Shown: piece after piece, positions 38,948 to 48,253 of the stretch
Numbering within the stretch: position 1 is the stretch's first letter
How the letters are laid out: every line of letters begins with the position of its first letter
From: Catenovulum agarivorans DS-2
GTDB lineage: Bacteria > Pseudomonadota > Gammaproteobacteria > Enterobacterales > Alteromonadaceae
Assembly (NCBI RefSeq): GCF_000568405.1
Contig: NZ_ARZY01000011.1
Location: 47,192-111,191, forward strand
DNA length: 64,000 nt
Direction: 5' to 3'
The notes under the pieces: generated by a model
The model's database searches: none
Told to the model about the DNA's origin: nothing
What the model saw: the letters and a program-made list of their open reading frames with translations, nothing else
Program-made: the position numbers and the translations under genes

Positions 38948-41392
38948 ATGAATATAATCACAAAGAACCATAAAAAAACGCATAAATGGACAAAAATACT
39001 CACAGCCCTTAGCTTGCTAGGTTTATCTACCGCCAACAGTTTTGCCGCTGTGACGCTAGAAACTGATATCAAAGTAACCGACCAAGGTTTATATTTTGAT
39101 GGTGAAAAAAAGTCGGTAACTCAAGCAAGAAATTCGAGTTATGTTGAAGGGCAAAAAATGGATTATGCCTATGGCCGCTCGATAGTACCGCATGGAGATG
39201 CCATTAAAGTATATAAAGATTATGTATTTATGACTTGGTACCGGGGCGGCATTTTAGACCGCCACATGATGTTAACCCGTTATAACATGAAAACCGGAAA
39301 AAAAGTCGATATCGAGTTCCCGCATCAACATACAGGTTTTGAAGGTCGTTGGTGGATTGGTGAAACCCACAATGTAATATCGGTAGCGATTAGCCCAAAA
39401 GATGAAACCATTCATTTATTGTTTGATATGCATGCTTATACCCCAGGCAAAGACACTGGCGGCAACGGCAGCTTTAAAAATGACTACTTCCGCTACGCTT
39501 ATTCTGTTGAGGGTGCTGCCACGGTTGCAGATGATGACTTTACCCTCGCACAATTTGTAAAAGATACCAGCGCAACCAGCGAAGGTGCTAATGATTATAA
39601 TCATGTGACAATGACAGGAATCAGAAATGATGCTGCTTTTGGTCGTTTAAGCTATCCAAATTTTTTCCAAAATGATCAAGGCGATTTATTTTTACATATG
39701 CGTCAAGGCTCCTCGCATGATGGGCGAATTGTTTTTAACAAATATGAGCCCGAACAAAAAAAATGGGGCAGCTTCAAAAGCTTAAACGTGCTTGGCGCAG
39801 GCAATAAAGGAGATGTAAAAAATTGGAGCATTTATGGCATCATCAAATATCAAGACGGTAAAATTCGAGTGGGCTTCCAACGACGTTTAAACAGGCCGGA
39901 TAAATTTTACGCTAATGAAGGCATGTACTACGCCTACTCAGACGACCCGACCGGTGCAACTGATTGGAAAAATTACCAAGGTGAATCAATCGATATCCCA
40001 TTTGTTGCGCCAGACGATGCGCTCGTTTTTGATCAAAGTACACTGATCCCTCATGCGACCGATAAAGACCAAGTCAGTATTACAGGAGGATTTGATTGGG
40101 CTGTAACCGACAATGGTGATGTTCACATGATTGGCCGAGTCAGTGAGCGAGTAAACAACAAAAATGTTCAAACCATTTACTCCCACCATTATCAAGTAGG
40201 CGGAAAAGGTGAGTTTATTCACAAGACTGACTTCCCAAATGCAGCAGAAATTTATGCAGCAGGCAACAATATTTATATTATTGGGCTAGAAGATGGTCGC
40301 CCATTTATTGAACAAGCGAAAGGCGGCACGAATGACTTTACCCGCGTTTACCATGCACCGACGGACAGCATGAAATTCCAAAAAGGTGTTGTTTATATTC
40401 ATCAGGGTAAGGTCTACTACTACCTACTCAAAGCAGGCGGTACAGGCGATAGCCGTACAACACACCTTCAAGTCATCGACTTAGACATTCAACCCGAAGG
40501 GCCTGAAAACTATGCATACGCGGCAAAAGAGGGAGAATCAGTTGCAGTGGCAGGCACAATGGATATCGCTTTTGGTGCCGATGGCAACTTTACCTACTTG
40601 ACCAATCAAACCCAAAACCTGACTTGTGATGCGGCAACCTTTTCTGTACCTGACTCTGATGTTAAAGCAGCTTGTTTTACCTTAGACGTTACCCCAAATA
40701 TTGATTTTGCGAATGATTTAGCCCTTCTAGAAGGTTATGACAGGGTTAATGTTACCGTGAATGCGTCAGTTGCGCCTACGCGTACAATACATAGTGTCGA
40801 TTTATACTATGGCGACCAGCTTATATCTAGTGATGACAGCGCACCTTTCCAGTGGAGCGAAACATCGTCTCAATTAGCCAATTTAGCAGTAGGTTCCCAT
40901 TCGTTAAAAGCTGTTATTACCGACAGCGAAGGCTTAACGGCCGAAGTTACCAAACAACTTACAGTAGCCGATGGTAAACCGAGTATTAGTATCAAACAGT
41001 CACCGACAAACTTAAAAGAAGGCTACCCTAACTTGATGTTAACCGCGAGTGCAACCTCACCAGACCCTAGCCGCGACATTAAACAAGTGGCGTTATATTT
41101 AGGCTCTGATTTAGTTTCTGTCGACAGTCAAGCGCCGTATCAATGGACTCAAGCTGAAACGAAATTAGCCTCATTGCAAGCTGGAGAGTACATAGCTAAA
41201 ACGGTTGTTACTGATAATGCTGATTTAACCAATGAAGCTGAAATAAAATTTACAGTCGCTCAGGCAACACCTAAACCAACGGATGATGATAAACCAGCTA
41301 AGGATGATACAGCTTCAAGTGGTGGGGGTTCGACCTCCGGATGGGTGATTTCACTATTGGCTTTACTTGCACTGCGCAGAAAGTCGCAATAG
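38948..41392 (+). CDS. PL24 ulvan lyase with Ig-like repeats and GlyGly-CTERM tail
   Basis: An 814-residue secreted protein with a signal peptide ending NSFAA. PL24 propeller: His141 in WWIGETHN, His162 in FDMHAY (21 apart, as in the recalled LOR_107 pair) and Arg252 in HMRQG. The catalytic part ends near residue 515; a short linker with two Cys (LTCDAATF, AACFTLD) and two Ig-like repeats follow, each with VDLYYGDQLIS/VALYLGSDLVS and APFQW/APYQW. The tail is Asp/Lys-rich, then SSGGGSTSGW, a hydrophobic stretch and RRKSQ, a GlyGly-CTERM signal for rhombosortase processing. It is a paralogue of the 854-residue PL24 but has two rather than three repeats. A terminator separates it from the convergent lyase-like gene. 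Confidence 0.9.
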   Translation: MNIITKNHKKTHKWTKILTALSLLGLSTANSFAAVTLETDIKVTDQGLYFDGEKKSVTQARNSSYVEGQKMDYAYGRSIVPHGDAIKVYKDYVFMTWYRGGILDRHMMLTRYNMKTGKKVDIEFPHQHTGFEGRWWIGETHNVISVAISPKDETIHLLFDMHAYTPGKDTGGNGSFKNDYFRYAYSVEGAATVADDDFTLAQFVKDTSATSEGANDYNHVTMTGIRNDAAFGRLSYPNFFQNDQGDLFLHMRQGSSHDGRIVFNKYEPEQKKWGSFKSLNVLGAGNKGDVKNWSIYGIIKYQDGKIRVGFQRRLNRPDKFYANEGMYYAYSDDPTGATDWKNYQGESIDIPFVAPDDALVFDQSTLIPHATDKDQVSITGGFDWAVTDNGDVHMIGRVSERVNNKNVQTIYSHHYQVGGKGEFIHKTDFPNAAEIYAAGNNIYIIGLEDGRPFIEQAKGGTNDFTRVYHAPTDSMKFQKGVVYIHQGKVYYYLLKAGGTGDSRTTHLQVIDLDIQPEGPENYAYAAKEGESVAVAGTMDIAFGADGNFTYLTNQTQNLTCDAATFSVPDSDVKAACFTLDVTPNIDFANDLALLEGYDRVNVTVNASVAPTRTIHSVDLYYGDQLISSDDSAPFQWSETSSQLANLAVGSHSLKAVITDSEGLTAEVTKQLTVADGKPSISIKQSPTNLKEGYPNLMLTASATSPDPSRDIKQVALYLGSDLVSVDSQAPYQWTQAETKLASLQAGEYIAKTVVTDNADLTNEAEIKFTVAQATPKPTDDDKPAKDDTASSGGGSTSGWVISLLALLALRRKSQ

Positions 41393-41415
41393 TTACCTGA
41401 TACTTACACAACAAG

Positions 41416-41442
41416 AAAAAGGAGCGAATTTCGCTCCTTTTT
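41416..41442. terminator. Bidirectional terminator between convergent genes
   Basis: A 13-bp perfect stem of AAAAAGGAGCGAA and TTCGCTCCTTTTT with a minimal loop, ending in T-runs on both strands. It serves both the PL24 gene and the convergent lyase-like gene. Confidence 0.88.
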
Positions 41443-41467
41443 AAAATGTGTTTAAGTTAGTGATTAT

Positions 41468-43102
41468 CTAGTTGCTTGCATCTTTGGCAAAATAACCTGG
41501 GGCTACATCGTAATAATTAGCGTCAGCAGCCTCTACATGACGGATTTCGTCCATATACATAATTACATCATGTTCGCGGTCTGCGGCGCGGCTACCAGTG
41601 ACATACCAACCCCAAGATGGATACAAACCTTTGTCATCATTGTATCCAATTTTGATATCTGTACGTTCAACCAATTGCACACCATCAACCCACATTTTAA
41701 TAAAGCCTTTTTCTTCAAATGGGTTTGAATGTATTTGTAGGACAATATCAACCCAGCGGTTTTGATACTCACTAAAATTAAGCGGTACATCAAACTTGTC
41801 ACGTCCTTGACCACGCACTTCAGTGGCAAATTTTCTGTCATCCCAGCCGTAACCAATTCTAAAGCCTCCAGAGGAAATGGTTAAAGCTACAGGCGGGTTT
41901 CGGCCCGGTTCTTTTTTACCATCGACTGTATCGGGTGCGCCGTGTAATTGAAAAATAAGTGGGTCTTCGCTGGCATTTAAAATTGTGCCATCACTTGGAA
42001 AATATACACTAAAACCATACCAAGCTGTGGCAATATTGCTGCTAACATTTTTGCCATGAAACATCGCTTTGCGGTCAACATTGTCTATTTTATTGGCATC
42101 GCCATTCCATTTACCAGGGTCGCCATGTTTCCAATGAAGTTTGGCAGAATAATTGCCTACGCGCGTAATGGTGTTTTCAGCGGTAAATGAATGCGGGCCT
42201 TGCAACTGTATAAAACGAAAATTCTTAGTAAGCGTATTGTCATACCCCGGAGTGTAAGTACTAGTTGAGAGCGTTCCCGCATTCCAACCACCCCCTTCAA
42301 ACCCTTCATTGGTTTTTGCGCTATTACGTACAATAGGGTTATTACCCACTACGCTAGCACCTACTGGGTAATTAACGCCACCAGCAATGCCATCTGATTT
42401 AGCGACAATAGCTGCAGTATTTTCTGAGATGACATTTTCAGCATAACCATCAGCATCAATATAAACCGCTTTTACATGCAGGCTTTTGCCAATGTCATCA
42501 GCAACCAAGGTGTAACTCGCTTGATTATTACCGTCTACCAAAGCATCGTTAAGATACCAGTAATAATCAACCTCGCCGTCAATGCTATTGGCATCATTTA
42601 TATGGGCAAAAATACGATTACCGACAACCAATTTCGCACTTTCATTTACATCGTCTTCACTACCAGCCAAGGTTAATAAGCCAAAGCTGTTGTCGATAAC
42701 CGCCACAGCTATGCTGGCATCAGACTGAGGGTTTTCAGTAAAACCATCATCATCTTTATAATTAGCCTTCACCGAGATCTTCTTGCCAACTAAGTTTCGG
42801 CTCAGTAACAATTTATCGTCAGTTTGCCCCGCCAGTGCTTGATTATCTGCATACCAAGCATAACTGACCTGACTATTGTTAAAGCCATTTTCATCTATCA
42901 GTTGAGCTTGCAAGGTTTGCCCTTGTTTAACGGTACCAGTTAATTTAATTGCACCTGCGATATTGGTTACTGGTACTTCAGTTTTGGGGTCAGAAGGTGA
43001 CTTGTCTTGGTTATTATTTTGGGTTGATGCGCCGTCTCCCCCACCGCCACATGCAGACAACGCCAGTACTAGCGCTGAACAAATTAGTTTCTTTTTGTAC
43101 AT
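41468..43102 (-). CDS. Ig-repeat plus jelly-roll lyase-like lipoprotein
   Basis: A 544-residue lipoprotein (LALSACGGGGDG). After a low-complexity linker come two Ig-like repeats of about 90 residues with VSYAWYADNQAL and VDYYWYLNDALV cores. From about residue 265 a jelly roll follows that parallels the protein at 10714-11664: EGGGWNAG, GNYSAKLHWKHGDPG, KIDNVDRKAMFHG, WYGFSVYFPSDG, FQLHG, RWVDIVLQIHSNP, IKMWVDGVQL and LYPSWGWYV. The fold resembles heparin-lyase-I/glucuronan-lyase enzymes, so it may cut uronate chains at the cell surface. The start is 18 bp after the stop of the double GH78 gene, and they are probably co-transcribed. CAZy family is not assigned. Confidence 0.72.
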   Translation of the reverse strand: MYKKKLICSALVLALSACGGGGDGASTQNNNQDKSPSDPKTEVPVTNIAGAIKLTGTVKQGQTLQAQLIDENGFNNSQVSYAWYADNQALAGQTDDKLLLSRNLVGKKISVKANYKDDDGFTENPQSDASIAVAVIDNSFGLLTLAGSEDDVNESAKLVVGNRIFAHINDANSIDGEVDYYWYLNDALVDGNNQASYTLVADDIGKSLHVKAVYIDADGYAENVISENTAAIVAKSDGIAGGVNYPVGASVVGNNPIVRNSAKTNEGFEGGGWNAGTLSTSTYTPGYDNTLTKNFRFIQLQGPHSFTAENTITRVGNYSAKLHWKHGDPGKWNGDANKIDNVDRKAMFHGKNVSSNIATAWYGFSVYFPSDGTILNASEDPLIFQLHGAPDTVDGKKEPGRNPPVALTISSGGFRIGYGWDDRKFATEVRGQGRDKFDVPLNFSEYQNRWVDIVLQIHSNPFEEKGFIKMWVDGVQLVERTDIKIGYNDDKGLYPSWGWYVTGSRAADREHDVIMYMDEIRHVEAADANYYDVAPGYFAKDASN

Positions 43103-43120
43103 GTATTAACCTTTATTATG

Positions 43121-46100
43121 TTATTGATAGTTCAATTTAATCTTGTGATGACCACTGCTTAATCCGGTTATTTCAATGCCCGTTGGCAACATTTTGTAAT
43201 CAACATTTTGTTGATTAACCTGCAAAGCTGTGACGGTGCGCTGTGGCTGCCACGGCAATATGACAGTCGCTTGCGTATTGCCTGGTATACTGAGTTCAAG
43301 TTCAAATGACTTGCCCAATGTTTGCTCAATAGCAACCCTAACAGGCCCTCTAATCGTTGGGACTGTGCCTGAAACTTGTGCCAAGGTGCTTGGCTGTGGC
43401 GCGATGATTAATTGCTTAAACCCAGCTGTTTGTGGTCTAACCCCCAAAAGGAAACGACCCACTATATTGCCAGGTACAGCGCCCCAAGCATGATTCCAAT
43501 CTTGATTAGGTTTGAACTTATCGTCCCAAGCTTCCATGGTGATTGTCGAGCCCTGACGGATCATGTTGTACCAACTTCGGAGCTCTGTTGATGTTAATAA
43601 ACTCAGGGCGTAGTCAGCTTCCGCATTTAAATACAGAGCCTCCATTAAATATTGAGCAAAATAGACGCTAACCGCCATCCCCTTTTGTTTAATAAATTTA
43701 AGTATTTTGGGCTTTTTATCGTTTGGTACCAGGCCAAATGCAAGTGGCAGAATATTGGCGTGTACGGCACTATGATTACTCCCGACTCCATCAATATATA
43801 AGCCTGTAGTAGGATTAAATAATTGCTGATTAAATGCCTGATAAACTCGCTGTGCTTTTTGTTTAAACTCAAGGTGCTCTTGCATTAAACCTAGCGCTTT
43901 TGCCATATCAGCCATTTGCTTTAAATTTAAGTAATAAAATGCATTCACCACTGTATTCACTGGCCGCATATCATAGTTGTCGCGTTCGTTGGGTGGCCAG
44001 TCAACTAAATCGCCTAGCTGTTTTTTGGGAATTCTTTTCGGAAAAGTCGTTAATAGCCCTAAATCATTTTCATATTGGCTTAATAGTTTTTGTGCTTTTA
44101 GTTGCGGATAAAAAACACGCAAAGATTCAAGGTCGCCCGTGTGCATCCAATCTACCCAGGCCATCATAATTGAGTGCTGTTTCCATTCGGTTGGCCAAGT
44201 CGAATTTGCCATTAAGTATTCGTGTGAATGTCGGGCTAAACTGAATTCATCGTCGACATAATAGTGTGATAACTGGTTGATGTACGCGTCCGCTTCGTAT
44301 GGTATGCGCTCGCGATCACCATCAACATAAACACCAGCAAAACTGGTAGCTTTCATGCTGTATTTACACAGTTGCCAAATTTGGTTTAACACAGAATCAG
44401 AAGAGGAAAAGCTAGATTGATAGGCATCAAACGGATAGTGCAGCATAATTAAGTTGGCTTTTATATCCGATAAATTAAGTCCGTTTGCATCAATCTCAAT
44501 AAATCTAAATGGTGCTATCCGTCCAAACCTTGCTGGAATAGGAATGGCAACTTCAGGTTTAGTATTGCGTTTGTCGCGCGGTGGATGCACGCTATACACA
44601 TCAGCTTGAGCATTTATCTGCAATGGTACTTTGTAATACCGAACACTGGTGCCCTTGTGCATTTTTGTAATAATGCCTTTGTTATCGCCATCGGCGATAC
44701 CCCGCTCAGCAAAATGTACATCAATTTGCCCGGCTTTATCACTGGTTAATCCCAGCTCTAAATAGCCAAATGCGACTTTACCAAAGTCTATTAAATACCG
44801 TCCTGAAGGAAGCTTTTCGATAAAAGCCGGTTCAATCACAGATACTTGAGTATCATGTGTGCTAGCCAATTCACTTTGTTTGGCGGCAACGGTAAAGCGC
44901 TGGGGGGCTGACCAACTGCTCTCGTATTCTACAGGTTGCAATTGCCTCGCTTGCTCGGTCGCTTTGCGGCTCCATACTTTAACTCGCCATTGATATGCAT
45001 GTTTTGGTTTTAACTTAACGCTAAACAAGCTATTCGCGACAGATTGGCTGCTAGCAACTTTGCCCGAGTCCCATACAAAATTGGGTTGTTCCGCGTCAAA
45101 GCGATCTACCGCATCAATTATTTGAATTTGGTAAGCGGTTTGTTCAGAAAATTCCGGCAAACTTGCCAATTGCCAAGAAAATTCGGGCAAAAGATCGTTT
45201 ACCTTGTCAACGACATTGCCTTTTAACAACTCGACTCTCAGTTGACTTGGCGCCACATCCAGCGCAATTGCTTTAGCTTGATTGTCAGCGGGTTTAAGTG
45301 GAATTTTAACTGTGTAATTGCCCGCCAAATAAAGCTTATCGGCTTGGTTTGGCAACTTAACCACAGCGGATGTGTTATTTGGTACAGAAAAACGCCAAAT
45401 AATTTCGTTACCTTTTTTTAGCCAATGACTTTTGATAATGCCATAACCAGTTTGATAACTGACATTTGCTTCAGTAAGCCCAGTTGGAAAAACAGGTGCT
45501 AGTTCAAAGTTTTGAAAACCAACGCTGTCTTCTTTTGGCCTGATACCACCTATACCTTCATAAAACCAGCCATCGTAACCACTATGAAAAGGGTGATTAA
45601 GCGAATTGATTGGCCCATGACCTGCCTCCGGATCAAACTGCCCTTTACGCTCCCATAAGGTGGTACCTTTTAGTTCATTGAATAAATAATCAAACCCTGG
45701 GTAACCTTTGGCTTTAAAAATATTAAACGCGGTATCAGCATAACCATAATCACTCAATGCTCGATAAAGATAAGTTTGGCCTAATGCCCCAACAGAATAG
45801 TGACCGTGCCAATTTTCTAAAACATCTTTATTCAGCGCAGCCGCCACAGACTGGCGTAAAGCAACCGGTACGATACCAAATCGTAGCGCCATGGCATCGG
45901 CTGTTTGACTGCCATAATGGCCCGTTACGGGGTCATACAGGGTGTTGTGAAAACTGTTTTTGATATTGTTAAATAATGCGCTAAAGCGCTCGGCATCGGC
46001 TTGTTTATTTAACACATCAGCAATTTTTGCCATTAAATCAGAAGCATGTGCAAATAATGCACTGCTGGTGACTAAAGTGGAGGTTTGTTGTGGTCGGCCT

Positions 46101-48136
46101 CGTCCACCCACTCTTGGCACGCCTGGAGCAGGTACAGGATCGCACCAATCACCAAAACCATTAGTGGTTAAGTAGTCAGTTAACTGGGTTTCACCGTACG
46201 CCATATACTCAAGCAAACTTGTGTATTGCTCTTGCAGTGTTTGTTTATCACCATGATGGCGATAATTTTCCCATGCTATTAATACTTCCGCCGCGGCCCA
46301 ATCCACTTTTTCACCTAAAGTTCGTTTGCCAGGTACCACTGCAGGCGCGACATATTTTGCTGTTTGAAAATCGCGTAAATATTTACGCCAAAAGTTTTCC
46401 ATATCAAAGTTATAGTTGCCGGTGATCAACGCTGCATGGGCATCGCCGGTCCAGCCTGCTTTTTCTCTAATCGGGCAGTCCAAAGGCACACTCATTAAAT
46501 TACTTTCGTAACTCCATAGGGCCGTTTGATGAATTCGGTTAATCAAGGGATCAGATGAATCAAACTGGCCAACTCGCGTTACATCGCTGCGGATCAGTTT
46601 TGCAGTTAAATCTGTTAATTTGGGTGCTTGGCTCAACCCGCGTATCTCTACATAGCGAAAACCACGCCACGTAAACTTTGGCTGCCAATAGGTTTGATTA
46701 GCATGTTTTGCTGAATTGCTCGCAGCAACAAAACCATCAACCGCATTTAAATGTGTCGCGCCAGGACCGCCGCTAAGTTGGCTAATATTGCCATTGTTAT
46801 CAGCCCATTCGGCATAACGTAAATAAATGGCCTGCCCTGCTGCTAAATTCAATGACTGAATATTTAAACTGGGTTGCCCAGTAAAGTTTTGACCAAAGTC
46901 CCACACCCATACCCCTTTCTCAGGGTTGAGTAAGGCTATAGGTTTTAGCTGTTGTTGAGTTCGAATTGGCGCTTGTAATTGTGGCTCCAACACCTTAGTT
47001 GGCCATTTTTGCAGTACACTCACAGGCTGCCACTGGGTAATATTTTCCGGTTTTTTTGTGCTGTTCCAATTTTGAATGAACTGATTCTGGTCGAATAGCT
47101 CACCTGAAAATAAACCTTCTTTTAAAATATGTGACGGATGACTTTTCCAAGACTCATCGGTAAAAACGCTGGTTGTTGTTCCATCGGTAAAAGTGATATC
47201 TAATTGAGCAATAAACTTAGGTTGGCCATAAGATAAAGAAGGTTTTGTTTTACCTGTCGGCTTTTTGTCTGGGTTAACCCATAAACTAAACGCGATATTT
47301 TCATCGTACCAGCCACTGCCCAAATGCACTGCAATGGCATTTTCGCCCGAGCTTAAATACGACGCCACTAGGTCTGTGTTATACAGAATACGTTTATCAA
47401 AATCGGTTTGGCCAGGGTCCATTAACCTATTGCTAATTCGCTGACCATTAATGTATATCTCGTAATACCCAGCAGCTGTGCTGTGTAATCTTGCGCTTTT
47501 AACCTGTTTATTAAGGGAGAAAGAATGCCTAAATAGGCTGGCTGTCGGCTGATTTTCCAGTTTATCGATAGCCGGTTTACTGATGCGGCCGACTTTATTA
47601 ACTACCGAGCCAGCCCAATCAATCCATTGTGCTACCGCACCTTGTGGTTTTGCGATAGTCGGCGCTGCAGCTTTTATCCATTTTGCTTGCCAATCCGATG
47701 CGTTTAATAAACCCATTTGCCAACTGCTGGCTTCACTCCATTGGGACGGCTTTGTATGGTGTTTTTGCCACACTCGTACACGCCAAAATACTTTTTGGTT
47801 TGTCGTTAATGGCAGTCCTTGATAATTAATATTAATGGATTGGCTTGATTCAACTTTACCGCTATCCCATAAATCTGCAGCACCTTGATTTAATAGTTTA
47901 ATAGAAGTTGCTACCTGAACCTGATAAGCCGTTTGTTTTTGTACATTGGCGTGCCAAGATAACCGTGGGGTTTGATTATGAATATTGAGTGGTGTAACTA
48001 AACCTTCAGTAAGCAAATTTGTTGGATTATCAAACAAGATCTGTGCTGTTTGTTTACCTGACATTGGTTTACTTGGCAAAGTTAGGCAACCAAGCAAGGT
48101 TATTAAAAAAGGTAAAATCATTAAGTATTTATGCAT
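43121..48136 (-). CDS. Tandem GH78-GH78 alpha-L-rhamnosidase lipoprotein
   Basis: A 1671-residue lipoprotein. The start at 48136 gives a signal with LITLLGC; a longer frame from 48202 would begin inside a terminator hairpin. The first half (to about residue 970) is a full GH78 very like the one at 20495-23350, with WVWDFGQNFTG, the DCPIREKAGWTGDAH active site and HSGYDGWFYEGIGGIRP. The second half repeats the whole order: a fibronectin-like block (PEFSWQL), IDFGKVAFGYLEL, a variant active site DGDRERIPYEADAYINQ, and an EAWDDKFKPNQDWNHAWG end region. The halves differ enough to suggest two specificities in one chain. Standard GH78 proteins are about 900-1000 residues with one catalytic unit, so this is a fusion. 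The lyase-like gene follows 18 bp downstream. Confidence 0.9.
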   Translation of the reverse strand: MHKYLMILPFLITLLGCLTLPSKPMSGKQTAQILFDNPTNLLTEGLVTPLNIHNQTPRLSWHANVQKQTAYQVQVATSIKLLNQGAADLWDSGKVESSQSININYQGLPLTTNQKVFWRVRVWQKHHTKPSQWSEASSWQMGLLNASDWQAKWIKAAAPTIAKPQGAVAQWIDWAGSVVNKVGRISKPAIDKLENQPTASLFRHSFSLNKQVKSARLHSTAAGYYEIYINGQRISNRLMDPGQTDFDKRILYNTDLVASYLSSGENAIAVHLGSGWYDENIAFSLWVNPDKKPTGKTKPSLSYGQPKFIAQLDITFTDGTTTSVFTDESWKSHPSHILKEGLFSGELFDQNQFIQNWNSTKKPENITQWQPVSVLQKWPTKVLEPQLQAPIRTQQQLKPIALLNPEKGVWVWDFGQNFTGQPSLNIQSLNLAAGQAIYLRYAEWADNNGNISQLSGGPGATHLNAVDGFVAASNSAKHANQTYWQPKFTWRGFRYVEIRGLSQAPKLTDLTAKLIRSDVTRVGQFDSSDPLINRIHQTALWSYESNLMSVPLDCPIREKAGWTGDAHAALITGNYNFDMENFWRKYLRDFQTAKYVAPAVVPGKRTLGEKVDWAAAEVLIAWENYRHHGDKQTLQEQYTSLLEYMAYGETQLTDYLTTNGFGDWCDPVPAPGVPRVGGRGRPQQTSTLVTSSALFAHASDLMAKIADVLNKQADAERFSALFNNIKNSFHNTLYDPVTGHYGSQTADAMALRFGIVPVALRQSVAAALNKDVLENWHGHYSVGALGQTYLYRALSDYGYADTAFNIFKAKGYPGFDYLFNELKGTTLWERKGQFDPEAGHGPINSLNHPFHSGYDGWFYEGIGGIRPKEDSVGFQNFELAPVFPTGLTEANVSYQTGYGIIKSHWLKKGNEIIWRFSVPNNTSAVVKLPNQADKLYLAGNYTVKIPLKPADNQAKAIALDVAPSQLRVELLKGNVVDKVNDLLPEFSWQLASLPEFSEQTAYQIQIIDAVDRFDAEQPNFVWDSGKVASSQSVANSLFSVKLKPKHAYQWRVKVWSRKATEQARQLQPVEYESSWSAPQRFTVAAKQSELASTHDTQVSVIEPAFIEKLPSGRYLIDFGKVAFGYLELGLTSDKAGQIDVHFAERGIADGDNKGIITKMHKGTSVRYYKVPLQINAQADVYSVHPPRDKRNTKPEVAIPIPARFGRIAPFRFIEIDANGLNLSDIKANLIMLHYPFDAYQSSFSSSDSVLNQIWQLCKYSMKATSFAGVYVDGDRERIPYEADAYINQLSHYYVDDEFSLARHSHEYLMANSTWPTEWKQHSIMMAWVDWMHTGDLESLRVFYPQLKAQKLLSQYENDLGLLTTFPKRIPKKQLGDLVDWPPNERDNYDMRPVNTVVNAFYYLNLKQMADMAKALGLMQEHLEFKQKAQRVYQAFNQQLFNPTTGLYIDGVGSNHSAVHANILPLAFGLVPNDKKPKILKFIKQKGMAVSVYFAQYLMEALYLNAEADYALSLLTSTELRSWYNMIRQGSTITMEAWDDKFKPNQDWNHAWGAVPGNIVGRFLLGVRPQTAGFKQLIIAPQPSTLAQVSGTVPTIRGPVRVAIEQTLGKSFELELSIPGNTQATVILPWQPQRTVTALQVNQQNVDYKMLPTGIEITGLSSGHHKIKLNYQ

Positions 48137-48186
48137 AGCGAAAAGCCATAAAGTTGTGTTGCAAGTATTGAAATAAGTTAGCAAAC

Positions 48187-48222
48187 AACAAACGAGCTTC
48201 ACGGACGTGAAGCTCGTTTGTT
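48187..48222 (-). terminator. Strong hairpin between lipoprotein gene and double GH78
   Basis: A 17-bp perfect stem (AACAAACGAGCTTCACG and its complement) around a 2-nt loop, followed on the minus strand by a T-rich tail. It lies 32 bp past the stop of the VCBS lipoprotein gene and should cut down read-through into the GH78-GH78 gene. Confidence 0.85.
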
Positions 48223-48253
48223 TGGTAAGTGACGGCTGCGTAAGCAGCGCGTT

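Noticed and set aside
48137..48202. Longer N-terminus for the double GH78 from an upstream ATG
   Set aside because: It would begin inside the 17-bp terminator stem and put 22 residues before a complete lipoprotein signal peptide.
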